Counted from the stretch's first letter, positions 8,902-17,752 are shown. The stretch: DNA of 64,000 nucleotides from Sulfobacillus thermosulfidooxidans DSM 9293 (GCF_900176145.1 NZ_FWWY01000001.1:2787444-2851443); one strand, 5' to 3'. The notes: a model not told the origin generated them from the sequence alone. Numbers and translations: made by a program.

Positions 8902-9618
8902 TTAGTTAGACTCCCTGTTGGCTTGGTCTTGGCTAGAACCAAGAAATTGTGGCATCAAGGGCACACCTTCAAGAATTGGCTTAAGCCAGGATCGTAGTAT
9001 TTTTTGTTGTTCACGAATAGGTAATGTGGCATCAAATACTTGTAAGAAACCTTGTTCCGTTAAGGCTAAATACGATTGCCGCATCTGTTCTTGAAACCAG
9101 AGAAAACTACTCCAGGGATCATGTAGCCCGCTGATATCCTGCCCGCTTTCATAATATTTCAGCTCGCGGGTGGCATGTTTTAAGCGGGCTACCGCGATGT
9201 CAGGAGGAGTTGAAAAGTATATAGCGAGATCTGGTTGGGGAACGTCCTCATATAACGCTTTAACCCATTCTAAATCAAGACCTCTTACATGATCTCTGAC
9301 CCACGCGGTATAGACCCAACGGTCGGCCAGCACGATAAACCCGGCTTGGAGACGGGGTAATATGAGACGGTTTAAACGATCATGAAAGTCACTGGCGTGA
9401 AGCAGGCTGAAGGCCGCAGGACCTAACCACCGTTTCTTCTTGGCTTGGCGCATAAAGGGTTTGATTAATGGTGAACTGTTCCACGCTGTGTGGTACACGG
9501 GATAACCTTGGGCTGCTAACCACTTTCCCAATAACTCAATCGCTGTACTTTTGCCAGACCCATCCGTGCCTTCTACGACGATTAAACGGCCTGATGGCTG
9601 ATGATGGTGATCCTGCAC
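8902..9618 (-). CDS. thymidylate-kinase-like P-loop protein B
   Basis: Second P-loop protein of the thymidylate kinase fold, about 238 residues, with a standard Walker A, GTDGSGKST, near residue 18. ADRWVYTAW near residue 97 corresponds to the dTMP kinase DRY/DRW motif. It keeps the lysine that protein A lacks. GTG at 9618, eight bases after AGGGAG, is a better start than the upstream GTG at 9627, which abuts the ribosome binding site. It lies 58 bases upstream of protein A and downstream of ppx in an apparent four-gene set. Nucleotide kinase activity is likely; the true substrate is open. Confidence 0.75.
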   Translation of the reverse strand: MQDHHHQPSGRLIVVEGTDGSGKSTAIELLGKWLAAQGYPVYHTAWNSSPLIKPFMRQAKKKRWLGPAAFSLLHASDFHDRLNRLILPRLQAGFIVLADRWVYTAWVRDHVRGLDLEWVKALYEDVPQPDLAIYFSTPPDIAVARLKHATRELKYYESGQDISGLHDPWSSFLWFQEQMRQSYLALTEQGFLQVFDATLPIREQQKILRSWLKPILEGVPLMPQFLGSSQDQANRESN

Positions 9619-9840
9619 AATGAACACTCCCTATTGTCATGAACTCTCCCTTCGTCTCGAGATAGGGACGTCTGGGATTGCGTGTGAAAATTCTTGGTTG
9701 TCGACAGCCTATGGGGAACAACCATCTTCCTCCCCTTATGCTACTCTGTCGAAGGTTCCGCTCTAGGATCCAACAATCCCTATCCGTGTGCGCCGAGACG
9801 AAAAAAACAAGGATTCATGGATTGACCATTTGGCTAATAC

Positions 9841-11358
9841 CTAAGAAGAGGCGTGCGCGGGCATTGTGTGCAATAACCCTGGCACAATGAGTTTGAGTTG
9901 CCAACTCTTTTTCATGTCTTTGGCCAAATCTTCCAGTTCTTTCGTCGGGCTAGAAATGCCTGTTCCCGAAACGGTAATAATCAGTTGTTTATTACTGTGT
10001 TGCAAATTTAGGCGTTCTACTCCATTCATTAAGGGCGGGGAAAAAATTTCCGCTAACCGCAATAATACCCCTAATTGACGGATGAGAACTAATTCTTGAC
10101 GGCTGACAATACTCGAATAGGGGCTCCAAAATTTTTGAAGCCGTTTGGCCGACCGATAGGACGCTATTAAAGCTACCGCAACCCATTCATTATGGCTAAG
10201 ACCGGTTAGTGGCGCCGCCAGAATTTGATAGAAAGTATGTTGATCCCAATGATACATATTAATATTGCGACCGCTATAACGGAGAAGTGCTGCACATTGT
10301 GCGAGTTCCAGTGAGCGATCAGACAAGCCCAAGATTCCTTTAAGTTCTTGACCCAACCGCTTGACTTGTTGTTGGAGGCCTTGGGCTAAGGTTGATGGCC
10401 ATTCACTGCGCAAGGCAATATTCCATGCGCTATCTAAAGCCAAAGACTGAAATGTCTTGGTTTGGGTGCCGAGATGTTGCAGCAACAAGCCATTGCGTAA
10501 TCCATAGCCGCTAATAGTCAGGTTATCGGCCTGAGTCGTTTTTAGTAAAGCTAAAATAATGGCGATCCCGGGAACAATAATATCGACCCGATCTTTAGGA
10601 ATATGCGCCAATTTTTTTCTTTGATCGGGCGTCATGGCGGCGATTTTAGCCAACCACGCCTCAATCATCAAGGTGGGAATTCGAAAATAATGAATTTGTT
10701 GGAGCGGATAATCGAGTTCCGCTTGAATGGCGCGGGCCATGACCCGGGCACTACCGCCTAAAGCGATGGCTTGAGGTGGCTTCGATGGTAACCAGTTGCC
10801 ATGGGTATATTGTTCTTGTAGCCACATCAGCAAATCTTTCAAAGGCATATTTAATGAGGATAACGAGACTGCGCCAAAGGGAAATGAGTGCTGGTGGCGC
10901 ATTTGGCCATCCTCATAGGCTACGATTTCCGTGCTACCTCCGCCGACATCGACCGTCCAGCCTCGTGATAAGACAATGGTTTCTTGAACCGCAAGAAATC
11001 CGATGCGGGCTTCCTCATCACCCGACAAGATTTCCACGGTTAACCCTGTTTGGCGAGTAATTTCTTGGAGCACTTGTTGTTGATTGGCCAAATTTCGTAA
11101 TGACGCCGTGGCACGAACAATCACCGGACTGGCCCCATAGGCTTGTGCAACATCACGAAAATATCTCAAGGCCTGAACAAGACGGGTGAATCCATCCAAT
11201 GTGAGAAAACCCTCAGAATCCTTTGCTAAGGCGAGTCGTGGAGTGGCCTTTTGTTCGTCAAGAATGACAGCTGCTCCATGAGCGAGGCGCCGCACGATCA
11301 TTAGTCGTACGGAATTCGATCCGATATCGATTATAGCGAGTATCGAACTCGCGATCAT
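9841..11358 (-). CDS. ppx: Ppx/GppA family phosphatase
   Basis: Exopolyphosphatase or guanosine pentaphosphate phosphohydrolase of the actin-like ATPase superfamily, cytoplasmic, about 505 residues. The N-terminal phosphate loop is IDIGSNSVRLMIV; the second loop is VDVGGGSTEIVAYEDG near residue 140. The C-terminal half, from about residue 310, is the HD-like helical domain typical of long Ppx proteins. ATG at 11358 is preferred because AAGGGAG lies six bases before it, while the ATG at 11364 abuts that site. It is the first gene of the set with two kinase-like proteins and an HD protein. Ppx and GppA roles cannot be separated by sequence. Confidence 0.88.
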   Translation of the reverse strand: MIASSILAIIDIGSNSVRLMIVRRLAHGAAVILDEQKATPRLALAKDSEGFLTLDGFTRLVQALRYFRDVAQAYGASPVIVRATASLRNLANQQQVLQEITRQTGLTVEILSGDEEARIGFLAVQETIVLSRGWTVDVGGGSTEIVAYEDGQMRHQHSFPFGAVSLSSLNMPLKDLLMWLQEQYTHGNWLPSKPPQAIALGGSARVMARAIQAELDYPLQQIHYFRIPTLMIEAWLAKIAAMTPDQRKKLAHIPKDRVDIIVPGIAIILALLKTTQADNLTISGYGLRNGLLLQHLGTQTKTFQSLALDSAWNIALRSEWPSTLAQGLQQQVKRLGQELKGILGLSDRSLELAQCAALLRYSGRNINMYHWDQHTFYQILAAPLTGLSHNEWVAVALIASYRSAKRLQKFWSPYSSIVSRQELVLIRQLGVLLRLAEIFSPPLMNGVERLNLQHSNKQLIITVSGTGISSPTKELEDLAKDMKKSWQLKLIVPGLLHTMPAHASS

Positions 11359-11483
11359 GACCATCTCCCTTATGTCTCATGTTCTTATTATAAGCGAAAA
11401 TCTGGTTAATCCTAGTCATGGTGGTTTTCTTGTTATAATGTCAGCAATTGACAACGTTAGATTAGGGAATTGAGGGACAAGTC

Positions 11484-11771
11484 ATGGGCAAACCGCAACA
11501 TCCATGGATCGATTTATTGAAGCAAGATGCGCCGTATTCAAAAAAGACTATCGGAAGATTTCGATGGGCGGGAATTGTTACGGTGTTGGCATTAGGTATT
11601 GGCTATTGGGCCATTTTTCGAGCATTGTCCGGCAGGCTATCTTTATTTATCGTTATGGGAATTGAACTGTTGGGGTTGCTCGTGATGTTGGGCGCTTTGG
11701 GAATGGCCATTAAGAGTCGCCAGGACGACATACGACAACATCAAAGCCAACGCGACAAATTGGACAAATGA
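11484..11771 (+). CDS. small two-helix membrane protein, unknown
   Basis: I do not recognise a family. The 95 residues have a charged N-terminus of about 25 residues, two hydrophobic helices (about 29-47 and 53-75) and a polar, basic C-terminal tail rich in Gln, Asp and Lys. The ribosome binding site GAGGGAC is at suitable spacing before ATG. The start lies about 125 bases from the divergent ppx gene. The 3' end overlaps the end of the convergent membrane protein gene by 31 bases. Confidence 0.7.
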   Translation: MGKPQHPWIDLLKQDAPYSKKTIGRFRWAGIVTVLALGIGYWAIFRALSGRLSLFIVMGIELLGLLVMLGALGMAIKSRQDDIRQHQSQRDKLDK

Positions 11772-12406
11772 GAAGGCAAGTGTTGCCACATCATGCCTGT
11801 ATGCACGATGAGAAATGCCAGCCCCGCAACAATGACGACCCAAAGAACCAAACCGACAAATTCTCTAAGCCAGCTGGGATGGGATACGGGTTTTGAAACA
11901 AAGGATTCAGATTGGGGCGGTTCTTGGTGGTAAGCGCTGGTGAATTCTGCTGTCTCTAGTGGCGATGCTGTTCGACCCACTGGAGATGATAGCTTGATGC
12001 GCCTATGGTAAAAAAGCGCGGTAATTCCAGTCCCCAAAATAAGACCGCTTAGGAGCCACAATCCTTGAGGCGCTAAGATGGCCCATGCTAAAGGCGAAGA
12101 CCAGTGCCCAGACTTTAGATTCTGAAGGACGCCTAATAGTTGTGCTTCTTTGTCCAGATGGGCTTTTTCACTGGCGATAGCATTTAATTGTTGATGGAGA
12201 TTCGTTAATAAGGTGTGCGCTGACGATAGGGTCGCAATCATTCCCATGAAATACGATATGGCCATAAGTGTGGCCACAATCAAGGATAGGATTACCCACC
12301 AAGGCCAATACCAATGAGGTCGTTCGACATGCCACAGTTTCTTTTTTCGCGGTGGCAGGTCTTCAGGCAATTTTGCGGGGGTCATGTGAGAACCGAGTTC
12401 AGACAT
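11741..12406 (-). CDS. membrane protein, unknown function
   Basis: No family recognised. The 221 residues begin with a basic cytoplasmic segment (PPRKKKLWHVERPHWYWP), then a helix (about 36-58), then an extracellular helical stretch of about 50 residues that could form a coiled coil (TLLTNLHQQLNAIASEKAHL). A second helix lies near 108-130, a polar Ser/Pro/Glu-rich cytoplasmic linker follows, and a third helix lies near 182-205. AAAGGGAGGGTG precedes the ATG at good spacing. It overlaps the convergent small membrane protein gene. Confidence 0.7.
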   Translation of the reverse strand: MSELGSHMTPAKLPEDLPPRKKKLWHVERPHWYWPWWVILSLIVATLMAISYFMGMIATLSSAHTLLTNLHQQLNAIASEKAHLDKEAQLLGVLQNLKSGHWSSPLAWAILAPQGLWLLSGLILGTGITALFYHRRIKLSSPVGRTASPLETAEFTSAYHQEPPQSESFVSKPVSHPSWLREFVGLVLWVVIVAGLAFLIVHTGMMWQHLPSHLSNLSRWL

Positions 12407-12609
12407 GGATCACCCTCCCTTTCGTTGTTCTGTTAACATAATACATGGCTCGTCAAGAGATTGGTCTTCCTAATTATATCCATTTATGACGAAATTTAGC
12501 CGAGAGTGACTTCAACCCTTAAAGGTTTTGGCTATATTTTCACACAGGGAGCAGCTATACTGAATTGGAATCCATGGCATAATGATGGCCAAAAAAGAGG
12601 TGACACCCG

Positions 12610-12876
12610 ATGGGTCTCATTGATAATCCCAATACTATTGCCGCCAGGTACCGTGATGCGATTCTTACTAAAAGATTGCCTGCGGGTATGAGCATCGACA
12701 TTAAGCAAGAAGCAAGGGATCAGGGTTTGAACCCCTCTCTTCTTAGACAAGCGATGCAAATTCTTACGACTATGGGTCTTGTTGAATGGGAAGGGAAAAG
12801 TCAAGTCAAAATTAAGAGTCTCACCACCCAGACCCTGCAAGATCTTGGTTACACGCTAACAAGACGGCGTCTATAA
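12610..12876 (+). CDS. minimal GntR-type winged-helix regulator
   Basis: An 88-residue protein that is essentially one GntR-type winged helix: helix-turn-helix around residues 28-50 (IKQEARDQGLNPSLLRQAMQ) and a wing near 58-70. There is no effector-binding domain, and the sequence after the stop shows no decayed remainder. It may act as a constitutive or oligomerising DNA-binding protein. AGAGGTG precedes the ATG at standard spacing. The target is unknown. Confidence 0.7.
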   Translation: MGLIDNPNTIAARYRDAILTKRLPAGMSIDIKQEARDQGLNPSLLRQAMQILTTMGLVEWEGKSQVKIKSLTTQTLQDLGYTLTRRRL

Positions 12877-13101
12877 TCCGGTTACTATCATCATAAACTT
12901 TAAAAAGATAAACCTTGCAAAGGAATTTAGCCAAGCGGCGGGTGAGGATTGTGGTTTTATTCATCGTCACTCGCCGTGAACTTTTTTGATGTCAACTCTG
13001 TTCATGCGACTGAAAAGGTCGTCATGCCCTGATATCCTTGTAAGAAATTACTTCCCAGTGGATATGGTGTAATCCTCGGTAGTCAATTTGCTTCACTGTT
13101 A

Positions 13102-13710
13102 CTACAGCCCTCCCCACTCGGACAATGAGACCGTGCCGACGCTTTCCTGTCCGGGAACGCGCGTGCGTTGTTGGAGGAGACGTTTGAGAGCTTTTCGCGC
13201 GCGGTGTAATCGCGATTTGACAGCTGTTTCAGGGATAGCCAGGATTGTTGCGAGTTGTTTGATGGGCAGGTGTTCTATATCTCGCATAATGATGAGCGAG
13301 CGCTGCATAGGGGATAAACGGGTTAGGGCATACCGCACCAATTCTTGTTTAAAGGATTGTTCACAATGGCTATCAGGATCTTCACTCTGAGCTGAAGGAA
13401 GATTCTCATTTGGTTGGCCATAGGTCATCATCCGGCCTTTTGCCCGCTCCATATCAATAATGGTGTTCATAGCAATGCGGTATAACCAGGTGCTAAATTT
13501 GGCGTCGTGGCGAAATGTTGAGAGATGCGTCAAAACGCGGATCCAAATTTCTGATACAGCATCTTCGGCTAATTCGGCATCATTTAACATATTCACGGCC
13601 ATCCTAAGCAAACGCGGTTTGTAGTATGCGAATAAATCGCTCATGAGAGCGTCCCAGTTTTCCCCATGGACGTCATTGCGAAGGTGCTGAAGTACGTCTT
13701 GATCCCGCAC
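13102..13710 (-). CDS. ECF-type RNA polymerase sigma factor
   Basis: Extracytoplasmic-function sigma factor of about 202 residues. Region 2 shows YYKPRLLRMAVNMLND and AELAEDAVSEIWIRVL, then FSTWLYRIAMNTIID. Region 4 shows LSPMQRSLIIMRDIEHL, then IKQLATILAIPETAVKSRL. GTG at 13710 is chosen because AAAGGAGG lies seven bases before it; upstream ATG codons lack a site. No anti-sigma gene follows or precedes, which is unusual for the class. A candidate promoter (TTGACG, 18 bases, TATGCT) and an inverted repeat lie upstream. Confidence 0.9.
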   Translation of the reverse strand: MRDQDVLQHLRNDVHGENWDALMSDLFAYYKPRLLRMAVNMLNDAELAEDAVSEIWIRVLTHLSTFRHDAKFSTWLYRIAMNTIIDMERAKGRMMTYGQPNENLPSAQSEDPDSHCEQSFKQELVRYALTRLSPMQRSLIIMRDIEHLPIKQLATILAIPETAVKSRLHRARKALKRLLQQRTRVPGQESVGTVSLSEWGGL

Positions 13711-13773
13711 ACGATGTCCTCCTTTCATCTGGATCGCGTGATGTGTAGCCTTACCCAAAATTTTTCTGACTGA

Positions 13774-13829
13774 AGCATATCCAAACTACCTGAAAAACGT
13801 CAAATAGTATAGAGACGTTTACAACGTCT
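13774..13829 (-). promoter_or_regulatory. promoter and inverted repeat upstream of ECF sigma gene
   Basis: Reading the minus strand, TTGACG (13803-13798) and TATGCT (13779-13774) are 18 bases apart, a plausible housekeeping promoter. Just upstream, AGACGTT and AACGTCT form a perfect inverted repeat around TAC (13813-13829). It also lies between this gene and the divergent wrbA-like gene, so one factor could control both. Confidence 0.45.
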
Positions 13830-13903
13830 TAAAAAAACACATGCTTTTAGCTGGGGAAGTGACGTGGAAATAAACCAGCCAAGACGAAGGGATGACGTTC
13901 GCG

Positions 13904-14500
13904 ATGAAAATTAGCGTGATTTATTATTCGATGACCGGATCGGTCTTTCATCTCGCCAAAGCCGTAGCTCAAGGAGCTGAGGAGGTTGGTGCAGAAGTCC
14001 GGTTGCGCCGTGTTGCTGATCTATTGCCCTTAGAAGTCGTCGAAAGTAACGAACATATTAAAAAGGGCTTGGAGATGCAGCAGGACGTGCCCGTGGCAAC
14101 ACTAGAAGATTTAACCTGGGCCGATGGTATTGCCTTCGGATCGCCCACACGCTATGGTAATATGACGGCTCAGTTAAAGAACTTTTTAGACCAAACGGGG
14201 CCATTATGGGCTGAAGGAAAACTGGCTGGTAAAGCCGCGGGATTCTTTACGGGGGCAGCGACCATGCATGGGGGACACGAATCAACCATATTGACGATGT
14301 CCACATTTGCCTATCATCACGGCATGATTATTGTGCCTACGGGTTATTTAATTCCCGCCATTCACGGAACCACCACCGGTGGTAGCCCTTATGGACCTAG
14401 TGAACTGGGCAACAAGAATGAACTGTCCGACGATGAGCGGTCTATTGCCTTGTTTCTTGGTCGCCGCTTGGCCGAAGTTGCCGGGAAATTAGCCCAATAA
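13904..14500 (+). CDS. wrbA: WrbA-like NAD(P)H:quinone oxidoreductase (flavodoxin fold)
   Basis: FMN-binding flavodoxin-like protein that probably performs two-electron quinone reduction for oxidative stress protection. The 198 residues include the FMN phosphate loop SMTGSVFHLA near residue 8, the segment FGSPTRYGNM near residue 79, and WrbA-like FFTGAATMHGGHEST near 113. ATG at 13904 has GAAGGG ten bases upstream, while the ATG at 13892 abuts it. It is divergent from the ECF sigma gene. Confidence 0.9.
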   Translation: MKISVIYYSMTGSVFHLAKAVAQGAEEVGAEVRLRRVADLLPLEVVESNEHIKKGLEMQQDVPVATLEDLTWADGIAFGSPTRYGNMTAQLKNFLDQTGPLWAEGKLAGKAAGFFTGAATMHGGHESTILTMSTFAYHHGMIIVPTGYLIPAIHGTTTGGSPYGPSELGNKNELSDDERSIALFLGRRLAEVAGKLAQ

Positions 14501-14576
14501 ATCTCTTGGAAACGCTTTGGCAACATTTTTGTGACATAATCCTCCAGAATACTGAGCGTGTTCTGGAGGTGATTTG

Positions 14577-15671
14577 ATGTCAACAATGCTCAAAACTCTA
14601 GGATATTCGGTGATGGGGTTTGCCTTAGGAGCTGGTGTCGCCGGAGGCAGTACCTTGGCTTTTGAACCCCATCACGCTACCCAAAATCCGTCTATTTACC
14701 AGAAAGTCACGACCCATAGTTCCCCTACATTACCTATTGCGCCCGATACGATTGCCAACGTTGTAAAACGGGTGAGCCCGGCCATTGTCAAGATTGTTGC
14801 GACACATCCCAATGGGCAAGTCGATATTGGGACCGGATTTTTTTTGACATCATCAGGAGAATTGGTAACGAATGACCATGTCATCTATGGCGCCAATCAC
14901 ATTCAGGTTGACGTACCGGGATATAAGACGCCATTTACGGCGCGGGTTTTAGGCACCGATTATATTTCCGATTTGGCCGCGCTAAAAATTTCGGCGCCAA
15001 AACCCTTACCAACACTGCAGCTGGGCAGTTCATCTAAAACTCCAGTAGGCTCGTGGGCGATAGCTATTGGCAATCCATATGATTTAAATCATACGGTTAC
15101 GGTGGGCGTCATTAGTGCAAAAGGTCGACCCTTGACCATCGGTCAACGACAATACCCCAACTTGCTACAAACATCTGCGGCGATTAATCCAGGCAACAGT
15201 GGGGGACCCTTGCTAAATCTTAAAGGCCAAGTGGTAGGAATTAATACGGCGGTTTCGACGCAAGGGCAAGGCATAGGCTTTGCCATTCCGGTATCCACGG
15301 TAAAGAAACTCTGGCCCCAGTTGATCAAGTACGGGCACGCTAAAGAGCCGTGGTTGGGCGTTGTGGTAACAACTGATACTCCGGTTTTGGCTCGTCAATT
15401 TCAATTACCAGTGCAACATGGAGTAGCTATTGGATACGTCGTGCCCGGTAGCAGCGCCGCGAAGGCGGGCTTGCACGCGGGCGAAGTGATTACAAAAGTC
15501 AACAATCAAACGGTAAACTCGGCGACTGGTTTGGAAGATATCATAAATCATTACAAAGTCGGACAACAAATCACCCTGACATTACAAGGACGTCACGGCT
15601 CTACCACGAAAACTCTGAGTTTGGGAGAAGCGCCAAATGGTCCGATTTCCATACCTCAAGCATTATTTTAA
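14577..15671 (+). CDS. HtrA/DegP-type membrane-anchored serine protease
   Basis: Envelope quality-control protease of 364 residues. An N-terminal hydrophobic segment (about 5-27) is a signal anchor. The trypsin-like domain carries the triad His in VTNDHVIYG (near 101), Asp in ISDLAALKI (near 132) and Ser in NPGNSGGPL (near 208). A single PDZ domain occupies about 265-350. ATG at 14577 is seven bases after GGAGG. No two-component system is adjacent. The downstream hairpin separates it from the convergent FAD oxidoreductase gene. Confidence 0.93.
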   Translation: MSTMLKTLGYSVMGFALGAGVAGGSTLAFEPHHATQNPSIYQKVTTHSSPTLPIAPDTIANVVKRVSPAIVKIVATHPNGQVDIGTGFFLTSSGELVTNDHVIYGANHIQVDVPGYKTPFTARVLGTDYISDLAALKISAPKPLPTLQLGSSSKTPVGSWAIAIGNPYDLNHTVTVGVISAKGRPLTIGQRQYPNLLQTSAAINPGNSGGPLLNLKGQVVGINTAVSTQGQGIGFAIPVSTVKKLWPQLIKYGHAKEPWLGVVVTTDTPVLARQFQLPVQHGVAIGYVVPGSSAAKAGLHAGEVITKVNNQTVNSATGLEDIINHYKVGQQITLTLQGRHGSTTKTLSLGEAPNGPISIPQALF

Positions 15672-15699
15672 CCAAAGAGAATGTCATCACAGTAAGAAG

Positions 15700-15725
15700 G
15701 ATGGCGGGATTTTTGACCCGCCATC
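15700..15725. terminator. hairpin between htrA and FAD oxidoreductase genes
   Basis: GATGGCGGG pairs perfectly with CCCGCCATC around an eight-base loop, between two convergent stop codons. The T-tract on either side is weak, so termination efficiency is uncertain. Confidence 0.55.
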
Positions 15726-15729
15726 TAGT

Positions 15730-16920
15730 TTATGCGTTTCGAATTGCGCCTTTTAAAACGGAGGGATCTTCGTAGACTTTTTGCTCTTCGATAATCTCAC
15801 GAGCCTTAGGGATTCCATCCCAGACATTCCAGTTGAGAATACCAACGACGCGGTTGTCGTGGAGATAATAGAGCACCCCTTCTTCGCCAAATTTTACCCA
15901 ATCCGCGAAAATGTCCAGGTTCTTATCTAAACGGCCGATGGCCTCATATCCCAAAGAAAACATATCCGAATAGAAAAATGGAAGATGGGTATAAGGTTTG
16001 TGGGCTCCGGCCATATTTTCTCCAGCGGCTTTTCCTTGGGTTAATGCATTATCTTCATGTTCAACCCGAGATTTTTGATCGGGGTATGGATAGGGAAAAG
16101 AGGTGACGTCTCCGGCGGAATAAATGTCGGGATCAGACGTTTGCAAGTACTCATTGACAACAATTCCATCATTGACGGTAAGACCAGCCATTTTTGCTAA
16201 ATCCGTATTGGGTGTTATCCCAATTCCGGCTACAACCGCCTCAACCGAAAACGAAATGCCATTTTTGGTGGTGACCATAATTTCACCGTTTTCGGATGCT
16301 AAATTCGTGACTCTATCGCCCGCAATTAATTTTACGCCTCGTTGTAGATATTCCTGGTCAATCACGTGTTTTAGGTCTTCTGGGAAAAAACGGTCAACCA
16401 GATGAGGTTCTGGATAGACCATGGTCACTTCCTTTTCATTGAGGTTCAAAGCGGCGGCTATCTCAGAGCCAATAAAGCCGCCACCAATCACCAAGAACCG
16501 GTTTTTCGCATCCGCTAGCCTGCGAAGAGCAAAGTAGTCATCCAAGTTACGAAAATAAATAATGGGAACATCATGGGAGGGCAAATGAGAAGGAGTTCCT
16601 CCGGTTGCGAGCAATAATTTGCCATATCCATATGAATTGCCAAATTCGTCCGTCACAATTTTGTTTTGTCGGTCGATGGCTGTAATCTTGGTGGTTAAAT
16701 GTTCTTGGGCGTTTAATGACAGAGGACTAGGACGCATCCAAATGTCTTCAATTCGTTCACCCATCCAAAGTTTTTTCGACAAGGGGGGGCGATTATACAC
16801 TGGATATCGTTCTTCTGAAAAGAGACCAATGCTACCCGTTTTATCGCGGCGACGGATCCCTGCGACGGCAGATGCTGCCGCAACTCCGCCACCCACAATG
16901 AGATAGTCATAATGTTTCAT
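15730..16920 (-). CDS. FAD-dependent NAD(P)H oxidoreductase, ferredoxin/rubredoxin-reductase-like
   Basis: Two-dinucleotide-fold flavoprotein of 396 residues. The N-terminal FAD motif is YLIVGGGVAAASA. The family's RPPLSK stretch appears near residue 45. The NAD(P) motif is LVIGGGFIGSEIAAAL near residue 150. The second FAD motif is YSAGDVTSF near 270. The C-terminal domain resembles the reductase C domain of AIF/BphA4-type enzymes. ATG at 16920 follows AGAAAGGCAGGATGG; a longer frame to 16983 lacks a site. The electron acceptor is unknown and no ferredoxin gene is adjacent. Confidence 0.88.
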   Translation of the reverse strand: MKHYDYLIVGGGVAAASAVAGIRRRDKTGSIGLFSEERYPVYNRPPLSKKLWMGERIEDIWMRPSPLSLNAQEHLTTKITAIDRQNKIVTDEFGNSYGYGKLLLATGGTPSHLPSHDVPIIYFRNLDDYFALRRLADAKNRFLVIGGGFIGSEIAAALNLNEKEVTMVYPEPHLVDRFFPEDLKHVIDQEYLQRGVKLIAGDRVTNLASENGEIMVTTKNGISFSVEAVVAGIGITPNTDLAKMAGLTVNDGIVVNEYLQTSDPDIYSAGDVTSFPYPYPDQKSRVEHEDNALTQGKAAGENMAGAHKPYTHLPFFYSDMFSLGYEAIGRLDKNLDIFADWVKFGEEGVLYYLHDNRVVGILNWNVWDGIPKAREIIEEQKVYEDPSVLKGAIRNA

Positions 16921-17085
16921 GTGCCATCCTGCCTTTCTCGGTGTATTCTTGCCCTGTCGATAATTTAATAATCGACTTCCCACCTGTGCCCAAATTGTTC
17001 CTTACTTGCTAGAAAATTGCAAGCAGACAATTTAGGGAATGCTTACCCATTTTATTGGGGATGGATTGTTTACAGAATATTACCG

Positions 17086-17128
17086 TATAATGTTGGAACA
17101 AAAGGAGGAAATGAATAGGAGGAATTGA
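17086..17128 (+). promoter_or_regulatory. promoter -10 and mini-ORF leader before sigma factor
   Basis: A consensus TATAAT at 17086-17091 with a poor -35 lies upstream of the sigma gene. Between them, AAAGGAGG precedes a five-codon reading frame, ATG at 17111 encoding MNRRN and stopping at 17128. It ends three bases before the sigma start and contains the sigma gene's own AGGAGG, so coupled translation is plausible. Confidence 0.4.
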
Positions 17129-17131
17129 TGG

Positions 17132-17752
17132 ATGGCGGCTTCGGTGGCTTCACAGGCTCGCGTATCGGATGATGAATTATTGTTACGTGATCGGCAAGGT
17201 GATAGTGATGCCATGGAGGAATTATTACTTCGATACCAAGGCCTAGTTGCCGCTAAAGCCCGGTCGTATTTTGTCGTGGGGTTGGATCATGATGATCTTC
17301 AACAAGAAGGTATGCTGGGATTGTTTTATGCCATCCGTCATTTTCGTTGGGAACAGGGTGTACCTTTTCAGGCATTTGCGGATCTCTGCGTTAGTCGACG
17401 CATTATCAGTGCCGTAATTCGGGCGACGCGAAAAAAACAGCAACCATTAAACACGGCATTTTCGTTGTATCAAACAACATCGGAAGAGCCAGACGGACAA
17501 CTCTTTATTGGAAAACTGGAAGATCATAAGGCCATGAACCCCGAACATTGGGTAATGGAACAAGAAAACCAGGAACGCTGGACCACGTTATTACGACGTC
17601 GCTTGACAACATTGGAGCAAGATGTGCTCCATCTGTATTTATCAGGATTTACCTATCAACAAATTGCTCGAAAACTCGGCCGCACGCCAAAGTCGGTCGA
17701 TAATGCGCTTCAACGCATTCGGGCAAAAGCCAGTTTTGCCTTTAAACACTGA
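17132..17752 (+). CDS. RNA polymerase sigma factor, SigH-like (paralogue 2)
   Basis: Sigma-70 family factor of SigH type, 206 residues, related to the factor at 5256. Region 2 reads YFVVGLDHDDLQQEGMLGLFYAI with FADLCVSRRIISAVIRATR. Region 4 reads LTTLEQDVLHLYLSGFTYQQ followed by IARKLGRTPKSVDNALQRIR. AGGAGG lies nine bases before the ATG. The FAH-family hydrolase gene follows 40 bases later and may be co-transcribed. In spore formers SigH controls the transition state; which paralogue has that role cannot be told here. Confidence 0.9.
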   Translation: MAASVASQARVSDDELLLRDRQGDSDAMEELLLRYQGLVAAKARSYFVVGLDHDDLQQEGMLGLFYAIRHFRWEQGVPFQAFADLCVSRRIISAVIRATRKKQQPLNTAFSLYQTTSEEPDGQLFIGKLEDHKAMNPEHWVMEQENQERWTTLLRRRLTTLEQDVLHLYLSGFTYQQIARKLGRTPKSVDNALQRIRAKASFAFKH

